Source: Thioalkalivibrio sp.
GTDB lineage: Bacteria > Pseudomonadota > Gammaproteobacteria > Ectothiorhodospirales > Ectothiorhodospiraceae
Direction of reading: 5' to 3'
Length of the DNA: 11,217 nucleotides
NCBI GenBank assembly: GCA_007120575.1
Contig: SKNJ01000013.1
Coordinates: forward strand, 1 to 11,217
The notes beneath the pieces were generated by a model, which was not told the origin of the DNA, searched no databases, and was given only the letters and a program-made list of their open reading frames with translations. This document shows, piece by piece, positions 1 through 8,289 of the stretch. Every line of letters begins with the position of its first letter. Positions within the stretch are counted from its first letter, which is position 1. Both the position numbers and the translations under genes were made by a program.

Positions 1-1
1 A

Positions 2-1134
2 TCAGAGCAGGACCATGTTGTCGCGGTGGATCAGTTCGGGTTCGAGCTGGTAACCGAGGATCGCCTCGACACGGTCGGCCTGCTCGCCCTGGATCCGGGC
101 AATCTCGCTGGCCGCGTAGTTGGTCAGGCCACGCGCCACCGGGGTGCCGTCCGGGGCCAGGCAGGTGACCACCTCGCCGCGCCGGAAGTCGCCCTCCACC
201 CCCACCACCCCGACCGGCAGCAAGCTGCGGCCAGCCTCGCGCAACACGCGCGCGGCACCCGCGTCCAGGCGCAGATCGCCCCGCGAATGCAGCTGGTCGG
301 CGATCCAGCGCTTGCGCGCCGCCAGGGGCTCGCGATCCGGTTTCAGCCAGGTGCCCAGGGCCTCGCCCTGGAGTACTCGCGACATCACGCCGGCCTCGCG
401 GCCGGAGGCGATCACGGTATGCGTGCCGGAACGTGCGGCGCGCTCGGCGGCGTTGAGCTTGGTTGCCATGCCACCGCGGCCCAGGCGGCCGAACTCGGTG
501 GCCACGAAGCGGTGCAACGCCGGATCCGCCGCCCGACCCTCCGGGATCAGACGTGCATCCGCGTGCTTGCGCGGATCACGGTCGAACAGGCCCTCCTGGT
601 CGGTGAGGATCAGCAGCAGGTCGGCCACCACCAGGTTCGCGACCAGGGCGGCCAGGGTGTCATTGTCGCCCAGCCGGATCTCCTCGTAGGCGACCGTATC
701 GTTCTCGTTCACCACCGGGATCGTGCCCATCTCGAGCAAGGCCTGGATGGTGCTGCGTGCATTCAGGTAACGGCTGCGGTCGGCCAGATCGTCGTGGGTC
801 AGCAGGACTTGGGCGGCATGGATGCCATGGCCCGCGAATTCGCGCTCGTAGGCCTGCACCAGCCCCATCTGACCGACAGCCGCCGCGGCCTGCAGGTGGT
901 GCAGCTGATGCGGCCTCTCGGCCATGCCCAGGCGCCGCATGCCCTCGGCGACCGCGCCGCTGGAGACCAGGATCACTTCCAGCCCACGCCGGCGCAGGGC
1001 GGCAATCTGGTGGGCCCAGGACTCCAGGGCCGGGCGGTCCAGTCCGGCGCCGTCGGCGGTGATCAGAGCGCTGCCGATCTTGATGACCACCCGATGGATG
1101 GCGGGGAGTTCGCGGGTCGCTCCCTGCTGGCTCA

Positions 1135-1135
<1 letters not shown>
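2..1135 (-). CDS. proB: Glutamate 5-kinase ProB
   Basis: Phosphorylates L-glutamate to gamma-glutamyl phosphate, the first step of proline synthesis, in the cytoplasm. At 377 residues it has the usual two-domain build: an amino-acid kinase domain (about 13-260) and a C-terminal PUA domain (about 283-362). Visible motifs are VVIKIGSA near the N-terminus, VSSGAVAEG (57-65), the substrate-site stretch VVNENDT (141-147), [13 protein letters not shown] (177-189) and the GGM-TKL loop (221-227), preceded by GR rather than the E. coli GT. The protein ends in the family-typical HRDNM. A GTG at 1138 also opens the frame, but the GGAG-type ribosome site (complement of 1141-1146) lies 5 nt from the ATG at 1135 and only 2 nt from the GTG, so I choose the ATG. 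That ATG shares one base with the obgE stop (TGATG), implying translational coupling. The stop lies at the window edge, so the gene appears complete. Confidence 0.96.
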
Positions 1136-2262
<1,127 letters not shown>

Positions 2263-2338
2263 TCATCCCGGCTTGGTCGGCGCTGCTGCAGTGATTCGCA
2301 ACTTGCTTCAGAGTCGAGCACCCGCGGTGAACGACTCG

Positions 2339-2360
2339 CGCGGCACGTCCGTATGCCGCG
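2339..2360 (-). other. Second small hairpin in the rpmA-obgE gap
   Basis: A perfect 7-bp stem (CGCGGCA / TGCCGCG) with an 8-nt loop lies between the rpmA terminator and the obgE leader hairpin. It has no U-run. Together with 2218-2246 and 2386-2412 it makes the 247-bp gap between rpmA and obgE rich in structure. I saw no convincing -35/-10 pair for a separate obgE promoter in this gap. Confidence 0.3.
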
Positions 2361-2385
2361 AGGGAACGCCCGGCGCCCGAAAACA

Positions 2386-2412
2386 GAAAAGCCCCGCTGA
2401 ACGGGGCTTTTC
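2386..2412 (-). terminator. Rho-independent terminator after rpmA
   Basis: A perfect 11-bp stem GAAAAGCCCCG / CGGGGCTTTTC with loop CTGAA lies 28 nt beyond the rpmA stop codon. Read on the minus strand, the GC stem ends in a U-rich tail (TTTTCTGTTTTC), the classic intrinsic terminator form. It should end most rplU-rpmA transcripts and so lower or uncouple obgE-proB expression. The symmetric A and U tracts would also allow weak function on the plus strand. Confidence 0.9.
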
Positions 2413-2440
2413 AACCAGCGCTAGCGCGTTCGGCGCGCGA

Positions 2441-2701
2441 TTACTGACGCGGCTGAATGCTCACGAAGCGCCGGCTGTGCGGGCCCGCCACCTTGAAGAC
2501 GACCTCGCCATCCACCTTGGCGAACAGCGTGTGGTCCTTGCCGCAACCCACGTTCTCGCCGGGATGATACTGCGTCCCGCGCTGGCGCACGAGGATGTTG
2601 CCCGCGCGCACGACCTGGCCGCCAAAACGCTTCACGCCGAGGCGTTTGCTCTCGGAATCGCGCCCGTTGCGGGTGCTCCCGCCTGCCTTCTTATGTGCCA
2701 T
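2441..2701 (-). CDS. rpmA: 50S ribosomal protein L27
   Basis: Component of the large ribosomal subunit whose N-terminal tail reaches the peptidyl-transferase centre and helps position tRNA. The 86-residue product is the normal length and starts [29 protein letters not shown], the family signature. It lacks the extra N-terminal leader that is cut off in Firmicutes. The core [11 protein letters not shown] and [17 protein letters not shown] is intact. The ATG at 2701 has an AGGAG ribosome site (complement of 2711-2715) 9 nt upstream. It follows rplU after a 40-bp gap and is co-transcribed with it in most bacteria. A strong terminator follows. Confidence 0.98.
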   Translation of the reverse strand: MAHKKAGGSTRNGRDSESKRLGVKRFGGQVVRAGNILVRQRGTQYHPGENVGCGKDHTLFAKVDGEVVFKVAGPHSRRFVSIQPRQ

Positions 2702-2741
2702 GCTTCAGTTCTCCTGATAACTTGCGGTGCCGCGCAGCGGA

Positions 2742-3053
2742 TCAGCCGGCGATGCCGGTGATGCGCACGGTGGTGTAATGCTGACGGTGCCCCATCTGCT
2801 TCTGGGAGTGCTTGCGCCGCCGGAATTTCATGATGCGGATCTTCTTGGCGCGGCCATGCTCTTCGACCTTGGCGGTCACCTTGCCACCATCGACCAGCGG
2901 GGCCCCGACACGGACATCCTCACCCGCACCGACCATCAGCACCTGGTCGAACTCGACCTCGGAGCCGGCCTCGGCCTCGAGCTTTTCGATGCGAATCACG
3001 TCGCCTTCGGCGACACGGTACTGTTTTCCACCTGTTGCGATGATCGCGTACAT
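2742..3053 (-). CDS. rplU: 50S ribosomal protein L21
   Basis: Large-subunit ribosomal protein that binds 23S rRNA. The 103-residue product starts [14 protein letters not shown] and carries the C-terminal basic signature [18 protein letters not shown] before the ITGI end, all typical of bacterial L21. An open frame extends 33 codons further upstream, but only the ATG at 3053 gives the family N-terminus and standard length; a GGAG (complement of 3064-3067) lies 10 nt before it. It is the first gene of the minus-strand ribosomal pair rplU-rpmA, driven by the promoter at 3124-3152. Confidence 0.98.
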   Translation of the reverse strand: MYAIIATGGKQYRVAEGDVIRIEKLEAEAGSEVEFDQVLMVGAGEDVRVGAPLVDGGKVTAKVEEHGRAKKIRIMKFRRRKHSQKQMGHRQHYTTVRITGIAG

Positions 3054-3087
3054 TTCGTTGGGACTCCGTTGCGATAACACTGGCCGG

Positions 3088-3107
3088 GACCAGGGCTCTG
3101 TCTGGTC
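3088..3107 (-). promoter_or_regulatory. Leader hairpin upstream of rplU
   Basis: GACCAG / CTGGTC forms a perfect 6-bp stem with an 8-nt loop, extendable by two G-C pairs past one mismatch. It falls inside the roughly 60-nt untranslated leader predicted from the rplU promoter. Autoregulatory leaders for L21 are known in Firmicutes; whether this is a comparable site is inference. Confidence 0.35.
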
Positions 3108-3123
3108 TCGCGAAAGGGCGGGA

Positions 3124-3152
3124 ATGCTAGCAGTACAGTGCCGCAGGGTCAA
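3124..3152 (-). promoter_or_regulatory. Sigma70-type promoter for rplU-rpmA
   Basis: On the minus strand TTGACC (complement of 3147-3152) is followed after exactly 17 bp by TAGCAT (complement of 3124-3129). This matches the consensus at 5 of 6 and 4 of 6 positions. Transcription would start near 3117, giving a leader of about 60 nt before rplU. Confidence 0.7.
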
Positions 3153-3174
3153 CGTCGCCGGGCGCGTTTCGCGC

Positions 3175-3204
3175 TTGACACTCCGCCAACCGCTTACCTA
3201 GCAT
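3175..3204 (+). promoter_or_regulatory. Sigma70-type promoter for ispB
   Basis: A perfect -35 TTGACA (3175-3180) and an 18-bp spacer precede TAGCAT (3199-3204), the same -10 hexamer used by the divergent rplU promoter. Transcription would start near 3211, about 50 nt before the ispB ATG. Confidence 0.65.
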
Positions 3205-3259
3205 GCGAGCGGTCCTCCCCACCCCGCTCCCGATCCACGAGCCAGGCCCGCCCAAGCCC

Positions 3260-4228
3260 ATGTCCATCGACGCAATCCGAGAACTGGCTGCAGACGACAT
3301 GCAGGCGGTCGATCAGTGCATCCGCGAACGCTTGCAGTCGCCGGTGGTGCTGATCAATCAACTGGGCCACTACATTATTCACAGTGGCGGCAAGCGCCTG
3401 CGCCCGCTGCTGGCCACCCTGTCGGCGCGCGCCTGCGGGGTGCGCGGGCCGGAGCCGGTGGTACTGTCCGCGGTCGTCGAATTCATCCATACCGCCACCC
3501 TGTTGCACGACGACGTGGTGGATGCATCGGAGATGCGCCGCGGCAACGAGACCGCCAACCACATCTTTGGTAACGAGGCGGCGGTGCTGGTGGGCGACTT
3601 CCTGTACTCGCGCGCGTTCGAGATGATGGTGGAGGTTGGTTCGATGCGAGTGATGGAGATCCTGTCGCACGCGACCAACGTGATCGCGGAGGGAGAGGTG
3701 ATGCAGTTGATGAACTGCCACGATGCCGACGTCGACGAGCAACGCTACATGCACGTGATCCAGTCAAAGACGGCCAAGCTGTTCGAGGCCGCCTGCCGGC
3801 TCGGCGCGGTCCTCGGCGCACGCCCGGAGGCCGAGGAGCAGGCCCTGGCCGCCTATGGCATGCATCTGGGCACCGCATTCCAGCTGATCGACGACGTGCT
3901 GGACTATTCAGCGGACGCAGAGCTGACCGGCAAGCGCATGGGCGACGACCTCGCCGAGGGCAAGCCCACGCTGCCACTGATTCACGCGCTGCGGGTCGGC
4001 AGCGCGGAGCAGCGCGCGGTCGTGCGCCAGGCCATCGAATCCGGCGGCCGCGACTCGGTGAAAGAGGTGCTGGAGATCGTGCAGGCGACCCGCGCACTGG
4101 ACTTTGCGCGGGAACGCGCCGAGACCGAGACCGCCAGCGCCATCGATGCGGTCGCGACGCTGCCGGAATCGCCCCACCGCCAGGCCCTGGTGGACCTGGC
4201 CCGCTTCGCGGTCGGCCGGGACCACTGA
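3260..4228 (+). CDS. ispB: Polyprenyl (octaprenyl-type) diphosphate synthase IspB
   Basis: Trans-prenyltransferase that adds isopentenyl diphosphate units to farnesyl diphosphate to build the long side chain of ubiquinone/menaquinone. The 322 residues match the E. coli length (323). Seen in order are GGKRLRP (43-49), the first aspartate-rich motif DDVVD (84-88) within EFIHTATLLHDDVVD, GNEAAVLVGDFLYSRAF (104-120), KTAKLFEAA (170-178) and the second aspartate motif DDVLD (211-215), followed by GKRMGDDLAEGKPTLPL. The small residues just before the first DDxxD resemble long-chain enzymes. The exact chain length (C40 or another) cannot be read from sequence. The frame is open from an ATG at 3203, but the ATG at 3260 gives the family N-terminus. 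No clear Shine-Dalgarno site is present. It is divergent from rplU, the conserved arrangement. Confidence 0.95.
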   Translation: MSIDAIRELAADDMQAVDQCIRERLQSPVVLINQLGHYIIHSGGKRLRPLLATLSARACGVRGPEPVVLSAVVEFIHTATLLHDDVVDASEMRRGNETANHIFGNEAAVLVGDFLYSRAFEMMVEVGSMRVMEILSHATNVIAEGEVMQLMNCHDADVDEQRYMHVIQSKTAKLFEAACRLGAVLGARPEAEEQALAAYGMHLGTAFQLIDDVLDYSADAELTGKRMGDDLAEGKPTLPLIHALRVGSAEQRAVVRQAIESGGRDSVKEVLEIVQATRALDFARERAETETASAIDAVATLPESPHRQALVDLARFAVGRDH

Positions 4229-4282
4229 ACCCCCGACGGTCGGCGGGCCAAACCGCGCGCGTGATTCCATCACCCGGAGGCA

Positions 4283-4311
4283 TGGACAACGCCACCAGAA
4301 GGCGGCAGAAT
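4283..4311 (+). promoter_or_regulatory. Promoter of tRNA-Pro
   Basis: TGGACA (4283-4288, 5 of 6 to consensus), a 17-bp spacer and CAGAAT (4306-4311, 4 of 6) lie directly upstream of the tRNA. The predicted start near 4318 leaves a leader of about 8 nt. The stretch after the -10 includes ACGGG, a GC-rich discriminator of the kind seen at stringently controlled stable-RNA promoters. Confidence 0.6.
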
Positions 4312-4325
4312 AACGGGCTTGGTAT

Positions 4326-4402
4326 CGGAGTGTAGCTCAGCTTGGTAGAGCACTGCCTTCGGGAGGCAGGGGTCGAAGGTTCGAATCCTTTCACTCCGAC
4401 CA
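4326..4402 (+). tRNA. proK: tRNA-Pro, anticodon CGG
   Basis: A complete 77-nt tRNA that reads the proline codon CCG. The acceptor stem CGGAGTG / CACTCCG pairs perfectly (4326-4332 with 4392-4398). The D stem is GCTC/GAGC, the anticodon stem CTGCC/GGCAG encloses the loop TTCGGGA with anticodon CGG at 4360-4362, and the T arm contains TTCGAAT. The discriminator A and the CCA end (4400-4402) are encoded. It closely resembles E. coli proK. CCG is a frequent codon in this GC-rich DNA, so this tRNA matters for translation here. It lies between ispB and gmk. Confidence 0.97.
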
Positions 4403-4416
4403 TTTCCTGTTTTTTC

Positions 4417-4440
4417 GCCTGCCGCGCCCTCCGGCGAGGC
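4417..4440 (+). other. Hairpin between tRNA-Pro and gmk
   Basis: GCCT-GCCG / CGGC-AGGC forms an 8-bp stem with one bulged G and a 7-nt loop. It comes after, not before, a run of six T (4410-4415), so it does not have the layout of an intrinsic terminator. It may be a processing or leader structure in a transcript that runs from the tRNA into gmk. Confidence 0.3.
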
Positions 4441-4472
4441 CACCCGGCACTCTCAGTCCTGCGAACGCATTC

Positions 4473-5123
4473 ATGACCGCTCCCAACCCGACCGTTCGCG
4501 GCACCCTCTATATCGTCTCGGCCCCTTCCGGCGCGGGCAAGACCAGCCTGGTCGCCGCACTGCTGGAACAGGAAGAGGGAATCGAGGTTTCGGTGTCGCA
4601 TACCACCCGCGCGCCACGCCCCGGCGAGCTCGACGGCCAGCACTACCACTTCGTGACCGCCGAACACTTTCTCGGGATGATCGAGGACGGTCAGCTGCTG
4701 GAGCATGCCAAGGTATTCGACAACTTCTACGGCACCGCACGCACCAGCGTGGAACAGCGCCTGGAGGCGGGCGTGGACGTGATCCTGGAGATTGACTGGC
4801 AGGGCGCGCGCCAGATCCGCGCGGCGGTCCCGGATGCCCACTCGATCTTCATCCTGCCTCCGTCGCGCGAGGAGCTGGAACGCCGCCTGCGCGGGCGCGG
4901 GCAGGACAGCGAAGAGGTGATCCAGCGCCGCCTGCGCGATGCCGAATCGGACAGCACGCATTTCCGCGAATACGACTACACCGTCGTGAACAGCGACTTC
5001 GACCAGGCGGTGCGTGACCTGACCAGTATCTTTCGCGCCAACCGGCTGCGCACCGTGGAGCAGGAGGTCCGATCCGCGTCCACCATACGGAATCTGCTGG
5101 CGGGTGCGTCGGGCTCGGCGTAA
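4473..5123 (+). CDS. gmk: Guanylate kinase
   Basis: Transfers phosphate from ATP to GMP to give GDP, a cytoplasmic step feeding GTP and thus (p)ppGpp synthesis. The 216 residues carry the P-loop APSGAGKT (17-24), the GMP-binding region [19 protein letters not shown] (42-60), FYGT (85-88), [12 protein letters not shown] (104-115) and the lid region around [16 protein letters not shown] (138-153). It is slightly longer than E. coli Gmk (207) because of a few N-terminal residues and a short C-terminal tail. The ATG at 4473 lacks a strong Shine-Dalgarno site. No separate promoter was recognised in the 70 bp after the tRNA. It heads the gmk-rpoZ-spoT block; rpoZ follows after 37 bp. Confidence 0.97.
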   Translation: MTAPNPTVRGTLYIVSAPSGAGKTSLVAALLEQEEGIEVSVSHTTRAPRPGELDGQHYHFVTAEHFLGMIEDGQLLEHAKVFDNFYGTARTSVEQRLEAGVDVILEIDWQGARQIRAAVPDAHSIFILPPSREELERRLRGRGQDSEEVIQRRLRDAESDSTHFREYDYTVVNSDFDQAVRDLTSIFRANRLRTVEQEVRSASTIRNLLAGASGSA

Positions 5124-5160
5124 CATGCATTTCCAGACAACTGATTAACCGGAGTATCCC

Positions 5161-5436
5161 ATGGCACGCGTGACCGTCGAGGACTGCCTCGAAAATGTCG
5201 AGAACCGTTTCCAGCTGGTACTGATGGCCGCGCGCCGCGCGCGGCATATCGCCCACGGCAAGGAACCCCGCGTCTCCGAGGACAACGACAAGCCCACGGT
5301 GATCGCGCTGCGCGAGATTGCCGAAGGCCTGGTCGGCCTTGAGGTATTCGACGAACACGACGAACGGCCCCAGACCCAGATGCTGGACTTCAGCACCATC
5401 CGCCATCTGGAACAGCTGGAAGCCGACGAACGGTAG
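5161..5436 (+). CDS. rpoZ: RNA polymerase omega subunit
   Basis: Small subunit that chaperones beta-prime into RNA polymerase and forms part of ppGpp binding site 1 in Proteobacteria. The 91-residue length equals E. coli omega. The start [30 protein letters not shown] and the block [16 protein letters not shown] are the family signatures. The ATG has a GGAG ribosome site 7 nt upstream. It sits 37 bp after gmk and 11 bp before spoT, so the three genes are very likely one transcript. Its place next to spoT fits the shared ppGpp theme. Confidence 0.97.
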   Translation: MARVTVEDCLENVENRFQLVLMAARRARHIAHGKEPRVSEDNDKPTVIALREIAEGLVGLEVFDEHDERPQTQMLDFSTIRHLEQLEADER

Positions 5437-5447
5437 AGGATCCCGGC

Positions 5448-7634
5448 ATGGCCGCTGGGATCCCAGCGCCCGGGAACGCTGCCCCGACTGCGGGGGACTC
5501 GACCCGTTTCCTGATCAGCGACCTGTGCTCCGAGCTCGAGACCTACCTCGAGCCGGCCGAGGTCGAGGAAGTCTATCGTGCCTACCTGCTGGGCGCGGAA
5601 TCCCACGAAGGCCAGACCCGCAAGACCGGGGAACCCTACATCTATCACCCGCTCGCCGTGGCCCGCACCATGGCCGAGATGCGGATGGATCACCAGGCCA
5701 TCAGCGCCGCCATCCTGCACGACGTGATGGAGGACACCGCCACCAGCAAGGACCGCATCCATGCCGAGTTCGGCGAGGAGGTCGCGGAGCTGGTCGACGG
5801 CGTCTCCAAGCTGACCCACCTGCATTTCCAGTCGAAGGCCGAGGCGCAGGCCGAGAATTTCCGCAAGATGATGCTGGCGATCACCCGCGACATCCGGGTG
5901 ATCCTGATCAAGCTGGCCGACCGCCTGCACAACATGCGCACCCTCGGCGTAATGCGCCCGGACAAGCGCCGGCGCATCGCCAAGGAAACCCTGGAGATCT
6001 ACGCCCCGATCGCGCAGCGCCTGGGCATGAATGCCATGCGCCGCGAGCTGGAGGAACTCGGCTTCTCGGCCAAGCACCCGTGGCGCGCCGCGGTACTCGA
6101 GCGCGCTGTGCATCGATCCGGCGGCAACCGCCGCGAACCGATGAAGAACATCGAGCAGGCGATCTGCTCGCGCATGGAGGCCTCCGGGATCGTCGGGCGC
6201 ATCTCCGGGCGCGAGAAGAGTCTGTACAGCATCTACCGCAAGATGCGCGACAAGCACCACTCGTTCGAGGAGGTGTTCGACGTCTTCGCCATCCGCATCG
6301 TCGTCGACGACGTGGACACCTGCTATCGCTCCCTCGGGGTGGTGCACAATCTCTACAAACCGGTACCGGGACGCTTCAAGGACTACATCGCGATCCCCAA
6401 GTCCAACGGCTACCAGTCACTGCACACCATCCTGTTCGGCCCCCAGGGCATCCCTATCGAGGTGCAGATCCGCTCCACCGAGATGGATCGCGTGGCCGAG
6501 AGCGGGATCGCCGCACACTGGCAGTACAAGGCCGGCAGTGAGTCCAGCCGCACCGCCCAGAGCCGGGCCCGCGAATGGCTCAAGGACGTACTGGAAATTC
6601 AGAACAGTGTCGGCAATTCCATCGAGTTTCTGGAGAACGTGAAGGTCGACCTGTTCCCCGACGAGGTCTACACCTTTACCCCGGGGGGCGACATCCTGGT
6701 CCTGCCGCGCGATGCGACACCGATCGACTTTGCCTACGCGGTGCACTCGGACGTCGGGAACCGCTGCGTGGCGGCGAAGATCGACCGCCAGCTGGCACCG
6801 CTGTCGGTGCGCCTGCAGAGCGGGCAGACAGTGGAAATTGTCACCGCCGAGGGCGCGCGGCCGAACCCGGCATGGCTGTCGTTCGTGGTTACCGGAAAGG
6901 CCCGCACTGGTATCCGCCATTGTCTGAAATCCATGCAGACCGACGAGGCCCGGGCGCTGGGGCAACGGCTGCTGGACAAGGCCCTCGGTGGCCTGGGCAC
7001 CAGCCTCAAGCACGTCTCCCCCGGACGTCTGGACGCCCTGCTGGACGCCATGCAGCTCCCCGACCTCGACAAGCTGCTGGAGGACATCGGGCTGGGGAAC
7101 CGCATGGCCTCTCTGGTCGGGCGCCAGCTTGTAGGTATGGAAGGCACCGAGGCCGGTGACGACACGGAAGAGGGGGCGCCACCCGGGCAGAGTCTCGCGA
7201 TCAAGGGCACGGAAGGGCTGGTCCTGAGCTATGCGCGCTGCTGCCACCCGATCCCGGGAGACCCGATCATCGGCCAGTTGAGCGCCGGGCGCGGCCTGGT
7301 GGTACATCGGGAGAAGTGCCGGAATGTGCAGCACGAGGGGCGTGACCGCGCCGATCGCACGATCGCGCTCGAATGGTCGCACGACCCCGAGATGCAATTT
7401 ACCGCGGCGATCCGCACCCGCACCGCCAACCGGCGCGGGGCGCTGGCGGACATGGCCGCGGTGATTGCCGATCACGGGTCCAATATCGAGCACATCTGCT
7501 TCAACGAGCAGGACGGTCATTCCACCGCGATGACCTTTCTGCTGACGGTTCGCGACCGACAGCATCTGGCGCAGATCATGCGCGGCCTGCGACGCCTCAA
7601 GGACGTCCTGCGCATCGCTCGCCAGCGCGGCTGA
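5448..7634 (+). CDS. spoT: Bifunctional (p)ppGpp synthase/hydrolase SpoT
   Basis: Makes and breaks down the alarmone (p)ppGpp. The 728 residues hold the complete Rel/Spo layout. The HD hydrolase domain (about 45-200) has YHPLA (His67), the HDVMED box (91-96) and KLADRLHNMRTL. The synthetase domain (about 245-365) has GREKSLYSIYRKM, R-F-K-D (309-312), IPKSNGYQSLHT and E338 in IEVQIR. A TGS domain (about 404-466, YTFTPGGDILVLP), a helical region, the conserved-cysteine segment YARCCHPIPGDPIIG (595-609) and a C-terminal ACT domain (about 650-728) follow. The intact HDxxED marks an active hydrolase. RxKD rather than the ExDD of RelA marks the SpoT/Rel-type synthetase. The N-terminus has about 20 more residues than E. 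coli SpoT, but GAGG lies 8 nt before this ATG. It is 11 bp downstream of rpoZ. Confidence 0.97.
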   Translation: MAAGIPAPGNAAPTAGDSTRFLISDLCSELETYLEPAEVEEVYRAYLLGAESHEGQTRKTGEPYIYHPLAVARTMAEMRMDHQAISAAILHDVMEDTATSKDRIHAEFGEEVAELVDGVSKLTHLHFQSKAEAQAENFRKMMLAITRDIRVILIKLADRLHNMRTLGVMRPDKRRRIAKETLEIYAPIAQRLGMNAMRRELEELGFSAKHPWRAAVLERAVHRSGGNRREPMKNIEQAICSRMEASGIVGRISGREKSLYSIYRKMRDKHHSFEEVFDVFAIRIVVDDVDTCYRSLGVVHNLYKPVPGRFKDYIAIPKSNGYQSLHTILFGPQGIPIEVQIRSTEMDRVAESGIAAHWQYKAGSESSRTAQSRAREWLKDVLEIQNSVGNSIEFLENVKVDLFPDEVYTFTPGGDILVLPRDATPIDFAYAVHSDVGNRCVAAKIDRQLAPLSVRLQSGQTVEIVTAEGARPNPAWLSFVVTGKARTGIRHCLKSMQTDEARALGQRLLDKALGGLGTSLKHVSPGRLDALLDAMQLPDLDKLLEDIGLGNRMASLVGRQLVGMEGTEAGDDTEEGAPPGQSLAIKGTEGLVLSYARCCHPIPGDPIIGQLSAGRGLVVHREKCRNVQHEGRDRADRTIALEWSHDPEMQFTAAIRTRTANRRGALADMAAVIADHGSNIEHICFNEQDGHSTAMTFLLTVRDRQHLAQIMRGLRRLKDVLRIARQRG

Positions 7635-7669
7635 CCGGCTCGCCGCACCTCGGCCGCGTGCCCGTCGGA

Positions 7670-7723
7670 GGCTGGGCCAGGGGCCGGCGCTTGGGTTTAC
7701 GGCGGTTCCGGCCTGGCTCAGCC
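7670..7723 (+). terminator. Large hairpin after spoT, possible terminator
   Basis: The left arm 7670-7687 and right arm 7708-7723 pair over 12 bp (one G-U) plus 4 bp, separated by a two-G bulge, around a 20-nt loop. It lies 36 nt past the spoT stop, where a transcript end is plausible. No T-run follows, so a classical intrinsic terminator is not shown; an RNA-stabilising 3' end is an alternative. The arms (GGCTGGGCCAGG / CCTGGCTCAGCC) do not match other parts of the window. Confidence 0.4.
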
Positions 7724-7768
7724 ATCACCAGCCAAGGCGAAACCACCGGAGACACGCGAGCCAGCGCA

Positions 7769-7830
7769 GCGTCTGCCACTGCGGTGCGAACGAGACGCCA
7801 AAAACACGGATGTCCCCTGCCGGGCAACGC
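7769..7830. repeat. Diverged partial copy of an intergenic repeat
   Basis: This stretch of the 246-bp spoT-ridA gap shares several words with the palindromic element at 10520-10647: GTGCGAAC (7784-7791), AAACACGGAT (7802-7811) and CTGCCGGGCA (7817-7826). Similarity around the first word is longer with small gaps. The order of the first two words differs between the copies. A 6-bp inverted repeat GCGTCT / AGACGC (7769-7774, 7793-7798) encloses the first word. No clear ridA promoter was recognised in the rest of the gap. Confidence 0.35.
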
Positions 7831-7880
7831 ATGAATACGGTAAGGTTCGCGAGTCACCGCAACCCTTGCAGAGGCCCCCA

Positions 7881-8270
7881 ATGTCGCGCGAGATCATCCA
7901 GACCGAAAACGCTCCGGCCGCTATCGGCCCCTATTCGCAAGCCGTGCGTACCGGCGACACCTTGTACCTGTCCGGCCAGATCCCGCTGCATCCGGAAACC
8001 ATGGAGCTGGTCGGCGGCAGCATCGAGGAACAGATCCGTCAGGTGTTCGCGAACCTCGCCGCGGTGCTCGAGGCAGCAGGCGCGGGCACCGCGGACATCG
8101 CCAAGCTCAACATCTTCCTGACCGACCTGACCCATTTCCCGGTAGTCAACGAGATCATGAGCGAGGTGTTTGCCGAACCCTATCCGGCGCGCGCCGCGAT
8201 TGGCGTGGCCGCCCTGCCCAAGGGCGCCCAGGTAGAGATGGACGCAATCGCCTGGTGCCCGCGCGGCTGA
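7881..8270 (+). CDS. ridA: RidA (YjgF) family enamine/imine deaminase
   Basis: Hydrolyses reactive 2-aminoacrylate and related enamines/imines released by PLP enzymes such as threonine dehydratase, protecting other PLP enzymes. The 129-residue size is typical; the family forms trimers. It starts [22 protein letters not shown], with YLSGQIPL (29-36). The substrate-carboxylate-binding arginine is R104 in PARAAIGV, and E119 stands where RidA proteins have the conserved glutamate (VEMDAIA). A TTG at 7866 would extend the frame, but GAGG at 7871-7874 lies 6 nt from the ATG at 7881, which gives the family N-terminus. It occupies the slot between spoT and recG that holds trmH in E. coli. A 246-bp gap separates it from spoT and 19 bp from recG. 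Confidence 0.93.
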   Translation: MSREIIQTENAPAAIGPYSQAVRTGDTLYLSGQIPLHPETMELVGGSIEEQIRQVFANLAAVLEAAGAGTADIAKLNIFLTDLTHFPVVNEIMSEVFAEPYPARAAIGVAALPKGAQVEMDAIAWCPRG

Positions 8271-8289
8271 CCCGGGCGCGACGATCCCG

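Noticed and set aside
4409..4440. T-run plus hairpin after the tRNA as an intrinsic terminator
   Set aside because: The T-run precedes the stem instead of following it, and no T-tract follows the stem on either strand in the right order.
3483..5126. 547-residue open frame on the minus strand across ispB, tRNA-Pro and gmk
   Set aside because: It is antisense to two certain genes and includes [16 protein letters not shown], the well-known spurious peptide made by translating the complement of a tRNA gene. GC-rich codon bias explains the open frame.
5145..7565. Long minus-strand frames of about 400 and 382 residues opposite rpoZ and spoT
   Set aside because: Shadows of the high-GC third-position bias of spoT; no motif or start signal.
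7635..7880. A small gene in the spoT-ridA gap
   Set aside because: Only a continuation of shadow frames without a good ribosome site or recognisable product; structure and repeat words explain the gap better.
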